A stretch of DNA of 64,000 nucleotides from JAIEOG01 sp964519985 (lineage in GTDB: Bacteria > Bdellovibrionota > FAC87 > UBA2466), in assembly GCA_964519985.1 (NCBI GenBank), contig CAZFMF010000013.1, positions 1-64,000 on the forward strand. Reading direction: 5' to 3'. Below, one piece after another: positions 23,084 through 32,196 of this stretch. Position 1 is the stretch's first letter; each line of letters begins with the position of its first letter. Position numbers and translations under genes: made by a program. The notes beneath the pieces are model-generated. The model was given only the letters and a program-made list of their open reading frames with translations, did not search any database and was not told the origin of the DNA.

Positions 23084-24887
23084 GCGTTGGTTTGGGGTCC
23101 TTCTTGGGTTGGTATTATGCCAGTGCGCCAGCCAACATGAAACCCGCGAGTTTGCTCCCTTTTTCAAATCCGATCCGCCGGGCTATTTCAGTACGTCTTA
23201 TGTGTACGAGCGCGCCGAGCTTGAAAGCAAAGGTGACCTCAATCAGTGGGAGCGCAAACGGCTCCAGGACCTTTATGAATTAGAACTGCGCCAACTTTCC
23301 CGTGATCGCAGCAACCGCGTCGCGGCGCTCAACGCGTCGATACAAAAGCTGGCGGAACGGACGCAGGAACTGACCGAACGGGTCGAGTCGGTGAAGCGGG
23401 ACGTTTCGGCCCGCAACTCCCGCCAGCCGGCGGAAAATGCTCCGGTCTTCGTCGACCCGGAGTTTAAGAAGGAATACTTTCAGGCCTATCGTTTGTGGAA
23501 TCGCGACGAGAACGACGAGGCCTTGGTGATGGCGCTGCAGCTTTCCAAACACGCGCGCTTTGAAGACCTCACCGAGAAGGAGCGTTTTAAAGCGCTGAAC
23601 TTGCAGTTTCGCATTGCGCTCGATCTCCAAAATCTCGATGTGGCGGCGGCGGCCTACGGGGCGATGCGGGATCTCGACCACTGCGCGCAAGAAACCGCCG
23701 ACGCCGGATTTCTGATCGCTCTGACCTATCTCGGCGCCGGCGATCCGAAAAAGGGAAGGGCGGTTTTTGAAGAACAGTGCGACCCCGATGAGACGCCGCC
23801 CAATAAAGTGAAACGGCGGTACTGGTCGGCGCGCTTTCGGGAGGCCGCGGGGGAGTCGGCGCCGGAAGAGTATGAGTTGATCGTGGACTCGAATGTGCCG
23901 GGCTACTATTTTTTTCTCGCCCACGCTCGTTTGAATCGACCGCTCCAGTTTGCCTCGCTGGACGCCTGCACCTACCGCAAACGCGGTTTCAAGACCGCGG
24001 CGTCGGTGGCGGGCTGGTTGAATGAGGCCGAGCTTTTGCTGAAGTACCGATTGCGCAATGACGCCGCCACCTATTTGCAGCGCGCCGTCCAGGCCCTGAA
24101 GGATTCCGCCGGACCGGATGATATTCCCACGTTACTCTACATCGCCCATCTTTTTCAGGCCGCCGGCGTGCAGCTGGAGGCGTTAAAGGTATACGCGATT
24201 GTCACCGAGATCGGCCAGGGAATGGAAACTCCGTTCACTTTTGATTTCATCAACGAGATGTTCCCCACCCCCCACCGCGAAACGGTGGCGCGAGTCGCGG
24301 ATGAGTGGAAAGTGGATCCGGATTTCATTTACGCGATTATGCGTCAAGAGAGTGCCTTCAATCCGGGCGCGGTCTCGCCGGCGAATGCGCGCGGATTGAT
24401 GCAACTCATGCCGTTCTTGGCCGGGCAGATTTCCAAGGCGTGGCACTACGACAGCTACTTCTCGAAGAAAACGCTTTTTTTCGCGCGCGAGAATTTGAAG
24501 TTTGCGACATTCCATCTGCAGCAGTTGCAAACCCAGCTGCCCCACCCGGCTTTGATCGCGGCATCGTACAATGCGGGCGCCAAACGGGCGTCGAGTTGGT
24601 GGAAACGCACTCCGGGATTGCCGCTCGATGTTTTTGTGGAGCTCATTCCGATCGTGGAAACCCGCAACTACGTGAAGCTCGTCTTGCGAAACTACGTCTT
24701 CTACAAACTCATTCGGGGGCAGGGTAAGATCGATTCGAAGGTCGTTCCGCTGCGACTGCCGGACCCCACCGGTATTCAGACCGGGTTTAAACAGTTGCCT
24801 ACCGGCGGCGCAGCTGACTGTGATGACCGCAAATCCCTCGCCTGTCCGTTTGGTGCGGGCGCAGAATACGTTGCCTCCTTTCGGTAG
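23082..24887 (+). CDS. Lipoprotein soluble-lytic-transglycosylase (SLT) family protein
   Basis: This 601-residue protein has the leader MRWFGVLLGLVLCQC with a lipobox. Residues 60-110 form a coiled coil; residues 130-400 are helical repeats resembling the alpha-superhelical U-domain of Slt70. The SLT domain starts near 405: FIYAIMRQESAFNP with catalytic E423, ARGLMQLMPF, and YNAGAKRASSWW, then ETRNYVKLVLRNYVFYK. It would cleave the MurNAc-GlcNAc bond to a 1,6-anhydro product in the periplasm, for cell-wall turnover or, in a predator, prey-wall modification. Its start codon overlaps the divergent lipoprotein start. No recognisable promoter region is visible between them. Confidence 0.92.
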   Translation: MRWFGVLLGLVLCQCASQHETREFAPFFKSDPPGYFSTSYVYERAELESKGDLNQWERKRLQDLYELELRQLSRDRSNRVAALNASIQKLAERTQELTERVESVKRDVSARNSRQPAENAPVFVDPEFKKEYFQAYRLWNRDENDEALVMALQLSKHARFEDLTEKERFKALNLQFRIALDLQNLDVAAAAYGAMRDLDHCAQETADAGFLIALTYLGAGDPKKGRAVFEEQCDPDETPPNKVKRRYWSARFREAAGESAPEEYELIVDSNVPGYYFFLAHARLNRPLQFASLDACTYRKRGFKTAASVAGWLNEAELLLKYRLRNDAATYLQRAVQALKDSAGPDDIPTLLYIAHLFQAAGVQLEALKVYAIVTEIGQGMETPFTFDFINEMFPTPHRETVARVADEWKVDPDFIYAIMRQESAFNPGAVSPANARGLMQLMPFLAGQISKAWHYDSYFSKKTLFFARENLKFATFHLQQLQTQLPHPALIAASYNAGAKRASSWWKRTPGLPLDVFVELIPIVETRNYVKLVLRNYVFYKLIRGQGKIDSKVVPLRLPDPTGIQTGFKQLPTGGAADCDDRKSLACPFGAGAEYVASFR

Positions 24888-24902
24888 CTGAAACCATCAC
24901 TT

Positions 24903-24974
24903 GAACGGGTGTGCACTGACGGAGGACGGAATACGTCCTTCGGGGTGACGTAATACGTCGTTCACACCCCGTTT
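24903..24974 (+). promoter_or_regulatory. Tandem palindromes upstream of a sigma-54 promoter
   Basis: GACGGAATACGTC (24925-24937) and GACGTAATACGTC (24947-24959) are near-perfect and perfect 13-base palindromes exactly 22 bases apart, two helical turns. They lie inside a larger inverted repeat (GGGTGTG / CACACCC). Their centres are about 117 and 139 bases upstream of the start predicted from the sigma-54 site at 25044, a usual place for enhancer-binding-protein sites. They may equally be a stem-loop terminator of the transglycosylase gene. Confidence 0.5.
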
Positions 24975-25043
24975 GCTGACCGGTCGTTTGACGACCGCCG
25001 CGGATTTTCCACGCTTTTTCAGCCTTTCCGCATCGAGTGTTCT

Positions 25044-25059
25044 TGGCACCGCCCTTGCT
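25044..25059 (+). promoter_or_regulatory. Sigma-54 type -24/-12 promoter
   Basis: TGGCACCGCCCTTGCT is a full match to TGGCAC-N5-TTGCW with ten bases between GG and GC. The predicted start near 25070 is 50 bases before the ATG of the exported subtilase. Confidence 0.65.
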
Positions 25060-25119
25060 CAATTAGGCGAGACTGGCTGCCCGTCGGGGCGGTTCACCGT
25101 GGGTGTTGGGAGTACGCGG

Positions 25120-26475
25120 ATGCTCGAGAAGTTGAAGAAGCAGTGGAGCGAGGGGTTTCGGCCCGTATACTGGGCGTCTTTGGGCGCTCTGGCCTTTGGT
25201 TCCGTCGTTTTGGCGAATCAGCCCAAAACCCCCAAATTTCCTTTTCCCGCGACCGCGAAGCAGATGAACGATCTGCAGTACCCCGAGCTGCCGAAAGAAT
25301 TGAACGACCGCATCAAGGGCGTGAATGCCGCCCATGCCGCCAAAAAGAATCCCTTGCCGCAGGCCGATTCCGCGCTTTCGCGCGAGTGGGGTCTAGCCAG
25401 TATCGGATTTTTCGATGTCTTTACGCAAATGGCGCAGCCGCTCAAAGGTCAGGTCGAATCCTGCTCGAAGGCGATCGTGGTCGCCGTGATTGATACCGGC
25501 GTGGATTACACGCATCCCGAATTGCGCGATAACCTCTGGGTCAATCGCGGTGAGACGGGTTACTGGGCTCCCCCGAAGGAATTGGCCGACAAGGGTTACG
25601 CGTGGAACTGCCGCGACAAAAGCTGCAACGGATTCGACGACGACGGCAATGGCTACGTGGATGATGTCGTGGGTTGGGATTTTGTGCACGACGTACCGCT
25701 TCCGTTTGATACCCACGGCCACGGAACGCACATCGCCGGCATCATCGGTGGCAGTGCGGCAAATGGAATGGGGACCTCCGGCGTTTGCCCCAACGTTTCC
25801 TTGATGGCTTTGAAGTATTACGACAATGGCGGCGCGGGCTATAACAACCTCGCCAATACCGTGCGCGCGATCGAGTATGCGGTCGCCAATGGCGCACAGA
25901 TCATCAACTACAGCGGTGGCGGAGCGGATCCCGCGGCTAGCGAGCGCGTGGCCGTGGCCGAAGCCCAGAAGAAGGGCGTTTTGTTTATTGCCGCCGCCGG
26001 TAACGACGGGCGCAATAACGATCGCCGGCCGTACTATCCGGCGAGTTACCCGCTCGACAATATCGTCGGCGTGGCTTCGGTAAATAAATACGAACGCCTT
26101 TTGCCTTCCAGCAACTTTGGAAAAAGCGTCCACGTGGCGGCACCCGGATTGATGATTCTCAGCACGTTACCGGGCGGAAAGTTCGGCACGATGTCGGGCA
26201 CTTCGCAAGCGACCGCCTTTGTGACCGGTGCCGCAGCCTTGCTCGCGAGCCAATCGATGGGCGGATTTGATTACCATAAGGTGAAGAACTGGCTGCTCGA
26301 AGGCGCCAAGCCGATGAAGCTCAATGGCAGCAAACAGCTGCTGAGCGCGGGGCTATTGTCACTGCCCGGAAGTCTTCAAGCGCAACGCACTTTCTTAGCG
26401 AAGAATGCAAAGCCAGTGGCTCCGGAAGTCGCGGTGGCCGTGCCTCAAGCGGCGACGGCGACCCAAACTCGGTAA
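25120..26475 (+). CDS. Subtilisin-like serine protease (S8), exported
   Basis: The frame is open from 24973, but the ATG at 25120 has GGGAG ahead and starts a credible N-terminus with one hydrophobic segment (VYWASLGALAFGSVVLA, about residues 16-32), so I use it (451 residues). The catalytic triad is complete: D125 in VIDTGVDYTHPE, H201 in HGHGTHIAGI, S362 in SGTSQATAFVTGAAAL. AAAGNDGRNND provides the oxyanion asparagine. A DDDGNGYVDD insertion near residue 172 could bind calcium. A promoter of sigma-54 type and tandem palindromes lie upstream, so expression is probably activator-dependent. Likely role: secreted or surface protease. Confidence 0.93.
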   Translation: MLEKLKKQWSEGFRPVYWASLGALAFGSVVLANQPKTPKFPFPATAKQMNDLQYPELPKELNDRIKGVNAAHAAKKNPLPQADSALSREWGLASIGFFDVFTQMAQPLKGQVESCSKAIVVAVIDTGVDYTHPELRDNLWVNRGETGYWAPPKELADKGYAWNCRDKSCNGFDDDGNGYVDDVVGWDFVHDVPLPFDTHGHGTHIAGIIGGSAANGMGTSGVCPNVSLMALKYYDNGGAGYNNLANTVRAIEYAVANGAQIINYSGGGADPAASERVAVAEAQKKGVLFIAAAGNDGRNNDRRPYYPASYPLDNIVGVASVNKYERLLPSSNFGKSVHVAAPGLMILSTLPGGKFGTMSGTSQATAFVTGAAALLASQSMGGFDYHKVKNWLLEGAKPMKLNGSKQLLSAGLLSLPGSLQAQRTFLAKNAKPVAPEVAVAVPQAATATQTR

Positions 26476-26479
26476 GAAG

Positions 26480-26513
26480 GTCATTGCGAGGACCGAAGGT
26501 CCGAAGCAATCTC
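26480..26513 (+). repeat. Copy of a dispersed GTCATTGCGA / GAAGCAATC repeat
   Basis: GTCATTGCGAGGACCGAAGG and CCGAAGCAATC follow the subtilase stop codon within a few bases. The same blocks appear, as a full palindrome, at 39434-39526. The GGACC-GAA-GGTCC centre is itself a small hairpin. Confidence 0.6.
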
Positions 26514-26577
26514 CCCCCGATAAAATTCCATTTACACCTGGCCCCGGTCGGTGACATATCCGCCACTCGGAGGTTCC

Positions 26578-27846
26578 ATGGGGTTGTATTCAAGAGTGCT
26601 TTGGCTTTGTCTGCTTGCGGGCACCCCTGCTTGGGCAAAAATCCCCACGTTTGCAACGCACTCCTGTGTGGGGCGGATCTTAGAATTTAACTACTACTTC
26701 TCGCCGGAGCCGACGCGCCGACCTTCATTCCTCCGGGGTTGGTCGACCGGGACGCCTTGGATCTTCTGGAATTCGAACCAGATCTCCAGTCAATTGAGTG
26801 CCCTGGGAGCGAGGCTCGACGGGGTGCCTTTCGACGTCTTACTCGAACTGGGTTTGGTCGATGGCAGTCTTTCGCGCCATGAAAGACTCATCGAATGGTT
26901 TCAAGAAGCCGACTTGCCGGATGTGGCGGAGGCGCCAAGATATCGCTTCGACGGCGAGATGCGGCAAAATTGGATCGTCTGGGAAGATGCATGGATTGCC
27001 CGGATCAACGTGGCCCATTCGGCGGCCCGGCAAATTCTAACGATGCAGGAAGATTTTGGTCTGGACGCCAAGGGATGGCAGCTTCGTGCACATTTCACGC
27101 TCGCGGTCATAGAATCCATTGCGGCTGTGTTTCCTCATTTACTCAAGGAAGAGCAGTCTGGAACTTGGGTACGCCGTCAGGAGCAATGGCGGGATAGTGC
27201 ATTGCGGCACTATCAGAAAGCGCACGCGCTTTTTGCCGTCGATCAACGTGCCAAAGCGTTACTCGATTGGTTGCGGGTAAAAATGTTAGGTCGGCTAGCT
27301 CTGAGTTTTGCCGGAGACGACGACTTCCATTGCACTTGGGGCGAACACATTGCGGGCTGCCCGCAAACGGAGTTTGTCCCCGCTTGGAAGAAAGCCATCG
27401 AAGCGCTGGATGAGATGGAAGAGGCCCTCCAACCGATTGAGAGATACCTAACGAATCCGTCGGAGTATGGCATCGGTCGTTCGATGCGCGTCGAACTGGA
27501 AATGGAGAAGATTTATCTCCGGGCCCGATTGTATCAGGCACGGGATCAAGCGGCGGGGCGGATTTATGAAAAACCGGCCGCCTACAACCTTTCCGCTTCG
27601 CATCTGGTGCGTGCCGCGCGCCAGATCATCCAATTGCAGCAGCAGCACGCCTCCATCTTGCCCGCACTCTCCGCGGACGAAAGCCGAGCCCACGAGATTT
27701 TGGATCGGTGTTTTGGCGAGATCAACGGGGCGGTGTATGGCGAGCAAATGGCCGGCGATTGGGTTCAGGTGTTGATCGGACTGCGGGATACCGATCTCGA
27801 CAGAGCGCTGAAGGTTCTAGAGAAGCTAGACCCTCCCGGGGGTTGA
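26578..27846 (+). CDS. Exported hypothetical protein, alpha-helical
   Basis: I use the ATG at 26578, with GGAGG four bases before it, rather than the frame opening at 26551. It encodes 422 residues. MGLYSRVLWLCLLAGTPAWA is a signal peptide. The mature part is mostly helical with charged and aromatic residues (for example LSADESRAHEILDRCF) and no recognisable catalytic or binding motif. Cysteine pairs occur near FHCTWGEHIAGCPQ. Family and function unknown. It is followed after 42 bases by ispH and could be part of that operon. Confidence 0.65.
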   Translation: MGLYSRVLWLCLLAGTPAWAKIPTFATHSCVGRILEFNYYFSPEPTRRPSFLRGWSTGTPWIFWNSNQISSQLSALGARLDGVPFDVLLELGLVDGSLSRHERLIEWFQEADLPDVAEAPRYRFDGEMRQNWIVWEDAWIARINVAHSAARQILTMQEDFGLDAKGWQLRAHFTLAVIESIAAVFPHLLKEEQSGTWVRRQEQWRDSALRHYQKAHALFAVDQRAKALLDWLRVKMLGRLALSFAGDDDFHCTWGEHIAGCPQTEFVPAWKKAIEALDEMEEALQPIERYLTNPSEYGIGRSMRVELEMEKIYLRARLYQARDQAAGRIYEKPAAYNLSASHLVRAARQIIQLQQQHASILPALSADESRAHEILDRCFGEINGAVYGEQMAGDWVQVLIGLRDTDLDRALKVLEKLDPPGG

Positions 27847-27888
27847 CGTCCTCGCCAAGCGGGTCCGACTGCGCTAGGCTCAGTCGCC

Positions 27889-28827
27889 ATGAAGGTGATT
27901 CTAGCGAACCCCCGGGGTTTTTGCGCGGGGGTGAATATGGCCATCGACAGCCTTGACCGGGCGCTCGAGGTCTTCGGCGCGCCCATCTACGTTTTTCACG
28001 AGATTGTGCACAACCGGCCGATCGTGGAAGCCTTCAAAGCCAAGGGGGCGATCTTTGTCGATGCCCTCGAAGAGGTCCCGCGGGGGGCGGTCGTCATGTA
28101 TAGCGCCCACGGTGTATCGCCGGAGATTCGGCGCAAGAGCGAGGCCGGCGCGCTGCGACCGATCGACGCCACATGTCCGCTCGTGACTAAAGTGCACAAC
28201 GAAGCGAAGCATTTTGCCGCTAATGGGTATCGTATTGTCTTAGTGGGCCACGAAGGCCACGACGAAGTTTTGGGCACGACTGGTGAAGCGCCCGATGCGA
28301 TTACGCTCGTGGAACACGTCGAGGATGTTGCGGCCCTTCCGTTTGGTCCCGGTGAAAAACTGGCCTATCTCACGCAAACCACTTTGAGCGTTGATGATGC
28401 GCGCGCCATTATCGAAGCACTTCAAAAACGCTACCCGAGAATTGTCGGGCCCAAGAAAGGCGACATCTGTTACGCCACCCAAAACCGTCAGGAGGCGGTG
28501 AGGCAGCTTTCCCCCCAGGCCGACGTCGTGATTGTGGTCGGTAGCCAGAACAGCTCCAATAGCCAACGGCTCGCCGAGATTGCGCGCAACTCGGGTCGTC
28601 CGGCCTACTTAGTCGACGATGCGGAACATATCGAGCCAAAGTGGGTGGAAGGGAAGCGAACCGTTTTGATTACGGCGGGGGCGAGTGCGCCCGAAGCGAT
28701 CGTGCAGGGGTGCGTCAACCTTTTGAAGGAACGCTATGCCGCCGAAGTGGAAAATGCCGTGATCCGTGAAGAGAATGTTGTCTTTGGTTTGCCCCGGGAA
28801 CTCCGCGTGACGGGGGCCCAACTATGA
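27889..28827 (+). CDS. ispH: 4-hydroxy-3-methylbut-2-enyl diphosphate reductase IspH
   Basis: This 312-residue enzyme catalyses the last step of the MEP pathway, reducing HMBPP to IPP and DMAPP with a 4Fe-4S cluster. The three cluster cysteines are C12 (NPRGFCAGV), C96 (DATCPLV) and C194 (GDICYATQNRQ). Substrate-binding H41 and H74, and proton-donor E126, are all present, as is the VVGSQNSSNS motif. Length is standard. The stop overlaps the start of the ParB-like gene as ATGA. Together with the prenyl synthase at 8423 it shows that the organism makes isoprenoids by the MEP route. Confidence 0.97.
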   Translation: MKVILANPRGFCAGVNMAIDSLDRALEVFGAPIYVFHEIVHNRPIVEAFKAKGAIFVDALEEVPRGAVVMYSAHGVSPEIRRKSEAGALRPIDATCPLVTKVHNEAKHFAANGYRIVLVGHEGHDEVLGTTGEAPDAITLVEHVEDVAALPFGPGEKLAYLTQTTLSVDDARAIIEALQKRYPRIVGPKKGDICYATQNRQEAVRQLSPQADVVIVVGSQNSSNSQRLAEIARNSGRPAYLVDDAEHIEPKWVEGKRTVLITAGASAPEAIVQGCVNLLKERYAAEVENAVIREENVVFGLPRELRVTGAQL

Positions 28828-29465
28828 AATTCCTATTTCTGCTCGCGCTTTCGTCGTTAGCCTTCGGCGCGAAGTCGGCGCCGGTGGCGCTCAAAGATCT
28901 TCACCCCAGCCAGTTCGCCGTGGGCCGGCGCGCCTTGGCCGACAAGATCGCGGAGGTGAAGGCGGTTGAGGGCAATCCCAAAAAACTCGAAACGTTTTTG
29001 AAAAAGAAGGACTTTCCCGTCGTCGTGGGACCTAAGGGTCGGCTCTACCTTCAAGATGGCCACCATATGGGGCTCGCGCTGATCCAGCGGGGCATTCAAA
29101 ATGGCTACTACTCGGTGGAAGAAGACTGGTCGTCGCTCGCTGAAGGCGAGTTCTGGAAGAAAATGATCGCGGAAAATCGAGTGTATCTCCGGGATGAAAA
29201 TGGCGTCGCGCGATCCGTCTCCGAACTCCCATTGCAATTGACCCTGCTCGCCGATGATCCGTACCGCAGTCTGGCTTTCTTTGTGAAAGAGCGGGGCGGC
29301 TTTCGCAAATCGAAGGAGCCCTTTGCCGAGTTTCAATGGGCGGAGTTCTTCCGGTCGCGCGTCCCGGTCGGATCCAGTGATGCCGCTTTCGAAGCCGCGA
29401 TTACCACCGCGATGAAGTGGGCGCGCCGTCCCGAAGCCGCCCACCTTCCGGGATTTATTCCTTAA
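28824..29465 (+). CDS. Exported ParB-like protein (ParBc_2, PF08857 type)
   Basis: This 213-residue protein has a signal peptide ending near AFGAKSA. The mature part follows the ParBc_2 pattern closely: LKDLHPSQFAVGRRAL, FPVVVGPKGRLYLQDGHHMGLAL, EFWKKMIAENRVYLRDENG, DDPYRSLAFFVKERGGFRK and AEFQWAEFFRSRV. The DGHH segment (residues about 79-82) corresponds to the conserved histidines proposed for nuclease activity. Members of this family are usually exported and of unknown function; this one is translationally coupled to ispH, which may reflect operon position only. Confidence 0.85.
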   Translation: MKFLFLLALSSLAFGAKSAPVALKDLHPSQFAVGRRALADKIAEVKAVEGNPKKLETFLKKKDFPVVVGPKGRLYLQDGHHMGLALIQRGIQNGYYSVEEDWSSLAEGEFWKKMIAENRVYLRDENGVARSVSELPLQLTLLADDPYRSLAFFVKERGGFRKSKEPFAEFQWAEFFRSRVPVGSSDAAFEAAITTAMKWARRPEAAHLPGFIP

Positions 29466-29543
29466 GCGTCCTGTTGGGCCCGCAATGGTGGAGCGTACTC
29501 GACCATTGACGAACTGGTTGTAGACTCTACGGCAAAAAATGCT

Positions 29544-32081
29544 ATGACGCCTGAGACCCGCGGAGGGCCGGTGTTGGCAGGGTTTTCGCTGAAACAGTCC
29601 GCTCGATATCTGGGCCAAATGGCTTTTCTGGCGCTGCTATATAAAGGCGCCGGCTGGGCCGGGCTGCAACTAGATGCGGCCGGTGGTTTTGGCAGTGTGA
29701 TTTGGCCGGCTTCCGGCTTGGCCTTCGCGGTGCTCTGGTTTCTCGGGCCCTCGCTTTGGCCCGGCATTTTCCTCGGGGCGTTCTGGCTCAATACTTCCGC
29801 CGGTCTCTCGTTTGCTCCCGCGGCATTCATTGCCGTGGGGAATGCGGTGGAACCCTACCTCGCGGTCATTTGGCTACGCCGTCTCGGATTCCAACCGGCG
29901 CTCGAGCGCGTGCGTGACGTCCTGGCGCTGACGGTCATCGGCGGCATGGTTCCTTCCGTCGTCAGCGCTACGCTCGGTTTGTCGACGCTTGCGTTCTTGG
30001 TGCCCCCACCGTCCGCCATCCTCTCTACGCTCTGGTTCAAATGGTGGTTGGGCGACTTGGTCAGCATTGTTTTGCTCGGATCCTTTTTCTTGGTCTGGGG
30101 CTCTCGGATGCGGCCGACCACGCGCGTAAACCCTTTTGAATTAGTCGCATTGGTCATTAGCGGAGTGCTCCTGAGTGCCGTCGCGCTTTACGGGTGGGGA
30201 CTCGAGCTTTCGCCGTCCTACGGTTATCTGCGACCTTACCTTCTCTTTCCCGTGGTCGTTTGGGCAACATTGCGATTCCAGCAGCGGGGAACGACGGCCG
30301 TCATGCTCTCGCTCGCGTTCTTGGCGATCTGCGGGGTGTACGTCAAGGGCGGCCCTTTCAGTGCTGCCTTGGCGGAAAACCTTATCTTCTTACAGACGGG
30401 AGCCGGAATTACGACGGTGACGATGATGATCGTGGCGGCCGCGATCTGCCAATACCGCTCGGCGATGATCCTGATGATGGAAAGCCGCGATCGGATGCGC
30501 AAGACCGCGGCCGAGTTCAAAACGATTTTTGATATCTCGGCGGTCGGCAATGTGCAGGTGGAGTGGGGCACGCGCGTTATCCTGCGGGCGAATCGCAAAT
30601 TTGCCGAGATCACCGGCTACTCGCTCGAGGAGCTCGAGGGGATGCACATTGATCGCATCAACCACCCTGCCGATGCCGAGGCGAGTCGGGCTTTTTTCGA
30701 ACGGCTTTTTGCGGGTGAAGTTACGGAAGTGAATCTTGAGAAGCGCTATGTCCGCAAGGACGGCAGCATCGTTTGGGTGAATGTCGTGGCCAGTTGTATT
30801 TCCGACCATCAGGGTCGTATGCGTACGATGGGGGTTGTTCAAGATATTACCGCCCGTAAGGAGGCCGAAGCCCAGCTCCTGCAGGCCAAGGAAGCGGCGG
30901 AGCAGGCGAATCGTACCAAGAGTCTCTTTCTGGCCAATGTCAGTCATGAGATCCGCACGCCGCTCGCGGCGATTGTGGGGTTTGCCGACTTGCTTCTCGA
31001 CGGGGGACAGACTCCTACCGAAGGGGCGGAATGCATGCGGACGATCCGTCGCAATGGCCAGCTTCTGACCCGAATTATCGACGATATTTTGGATCTCTCA
31101 AAAGTGGAGGCGGACAAACTCGAGATTGAAAAGCTCCGCTTCTCACTGTCGGATCTCGTGGAAGACGTCATGGCGCTGGTGCGATTGAAGGCCCAGGAGA
31201 AAAATCTCTCGGTTCTTTGGAGCGCGGAAAAATGTGTTCCGGCGGTGGTGGTCTCGGATCCCACGCGATTACGCCAGATTCTCTTAAATGTTTTGGGTAA
31301 CGCGGTGAAGTTCACAACGAAAGGGGAGATCGAAATGAAGCTTCGGCTCTTGCCCGAGGAGTCGCCGTTGGTCACCCCGCTGCTGGAGATTTCGATTCAA
31401 GACACCGGTATCGGTCTGTCGCCCGAACAGGCGACGGATCTCTTTCAACCCTTTTCGCAAGCCGATAACACGACGGCCCGCCGCTTCGGCGGTACGGGTT
31501 TGGGGCTGTTCTTGTCGCGCCGGCTCGCTCGGGCCATGGGCGGCGATCTCGTTCTCAAACAAAGCATTCCGGGCGAGGGAAGCACGTTTGTGATCACCTT
31601 CGCGGTCGAACCCATCGCCGGTCTGAACGACGAAAGCCCGATCCGCGTGGGACGGGTGGGGCAACACCAAGTTCTGCGGGGGGTGCGCGTCTTGGTCGTG
31701 GAAGATGCACGCGACAACCAGATCTTGGTTGAGCGAGTGCTTCGTAACGCGGGGGCGACGGTGAGCCTGGCGGACAATGGTCTATCCGGAGTCGAGCGCG
31801 CCTCGGCGGAGGTCTTCGACGTCGTCTTGATGGATATCCAGATGCCCGGGATCGATGGGCACGAGGCGGCCACCCGGTTGCGTCAACAAGATTTCAAAAA
31901 GCCGATCGTTGCGCTTACCGCCCACGCAATGAACGATGAGCGGCGCAAGGCGCTGCAAATGGGTTTCGACGACTACGTCACTAAACCCATCGACCGCCTG
32001 CACCTGGTTTCCACCGTCGCCCGTTGGGCCGCTCTAGGACAACGCCGCCTCGGCGGCACCGAATGCATCGGCCACGCCTAA
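29544..32081 (+). CDS. MASE1-PAS hybrid sensor histidine kinase with receiver domain
   Basis: This 845-residue membrane kinase has a MASE1 sensor with about eight spans at residues 15-320 (IWPASGLAFAVLWFLGP near 52), a PAS/PAC domain at about 325-450, and a HisKA with NVSHEIRTPL (H about 468). The HATPase has N box LLNVLGNAVKF, DTGIGLS and GTGLGLFLSRRLA. A C-terminal REC domain (about 705-830) has the phosphoacceptor in VLMDIQMPG and lysine in VTKPID. It would pass phosphate from the kinase to its own receiver and then to an Hpt protein not in this window. The stop codon is part of a repeated element that follows. No cognate response regulator is adjacent. Confidence 0.93.
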   Translation: MTPETRGGPVLAGFSLKQSARYLGQMAFLALLYKGAGWAGLQLDAAGGFGSVIWPASGLAFAVLWFLGPSLWPGIFLGAFWLNTSAGLSFAPAAFIAVGNAVEPYLAVIWLRRLGFQPALERVRDVLALTVIGGMVPSVVSATLGLSTLAFLVPPPSAILSTLWFKWWLGDLVSIVLLGSFFLVWGSRMRPTTRVNPFELVALVISGVLLSAVALYGWGLELSPSYGYLRPYLLFPVVVWATLRFQQRGTTAVMLSLAFLAICGVYVKGGPFSAALAENLIFLQTGAGITTVTMMIVAAAICQYRSAMILMMESRDRMRKTAAEFKTIFDISAVGNVQVEWGTRVILRANRKFAEITGYSLEELEGMHIDRINHPADAEASRAFFERLFAGEVTEVNLEKRYVRKDGSIVWVNVVASCISDHQGRMRTMGVVQDITARKEAEAQLLQAKEAAEQANRTKSLFLANVSHEIRTPLAAIVGFADLLLDGGQTPTEGAECMRTIRRNGQLLTRIIDDILDLSKVEADKLEIEKLRFSLSDLVEDVMALVRLKAQEKNLSVLWSAEKCVPAVVVSDPTRLRQILLNVLGNAVKFTTKGEIEMKLRLLPEESPLVTPLLEISIQDTGIGLSPEQATDLFQPFSQADNTTARRFGGTGLGLFLSRRLARAMGGDLVLKQSIPGEGSTFVITFAVEPIAGLNDESPIRVGRVGQHQVLRGVRVLVVEDARDNQILVERVLRNAGATVSLADNGLSGVERASAEVFDVVLMDIQMPGIDGHEAATRLRQQDFKKPIVALTAHAMNDERRKALQMGFDDYVTKPIDRLHLVSTVARWAALGQRRLGGTECIGHA

Positions 32082-32082
32082 A

Positions 32083-32163
32083 AGGTACCCACTTCCTTTT
32101 CAGTCATCTCGCAGTCAGGTACCCGCTACCTTTCCAGTCAAAAGTCAGCAGCCTTTCCAGTCA
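32083..32163 (+). repeat. Three tandem copies of an AGGTACCC...CAGTCA repeat
   Basis: Units at 32083-32106, 32117-32140 and (shorter) 32143-32163 share the pattern AGGTACCC-RCTWCC-TTTYCAGTCA. The first 20 bases are also found right after coaX at 62478. The kinase stop codon TAA is fused to the first unit. The gap between the kinase and rsh genes holds nothing else recognisable. Confidence 0.65.
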
Positions 32164-32196
32164 GGCGGCCCGGGTATCGCACCAAAGCCAATGGAT

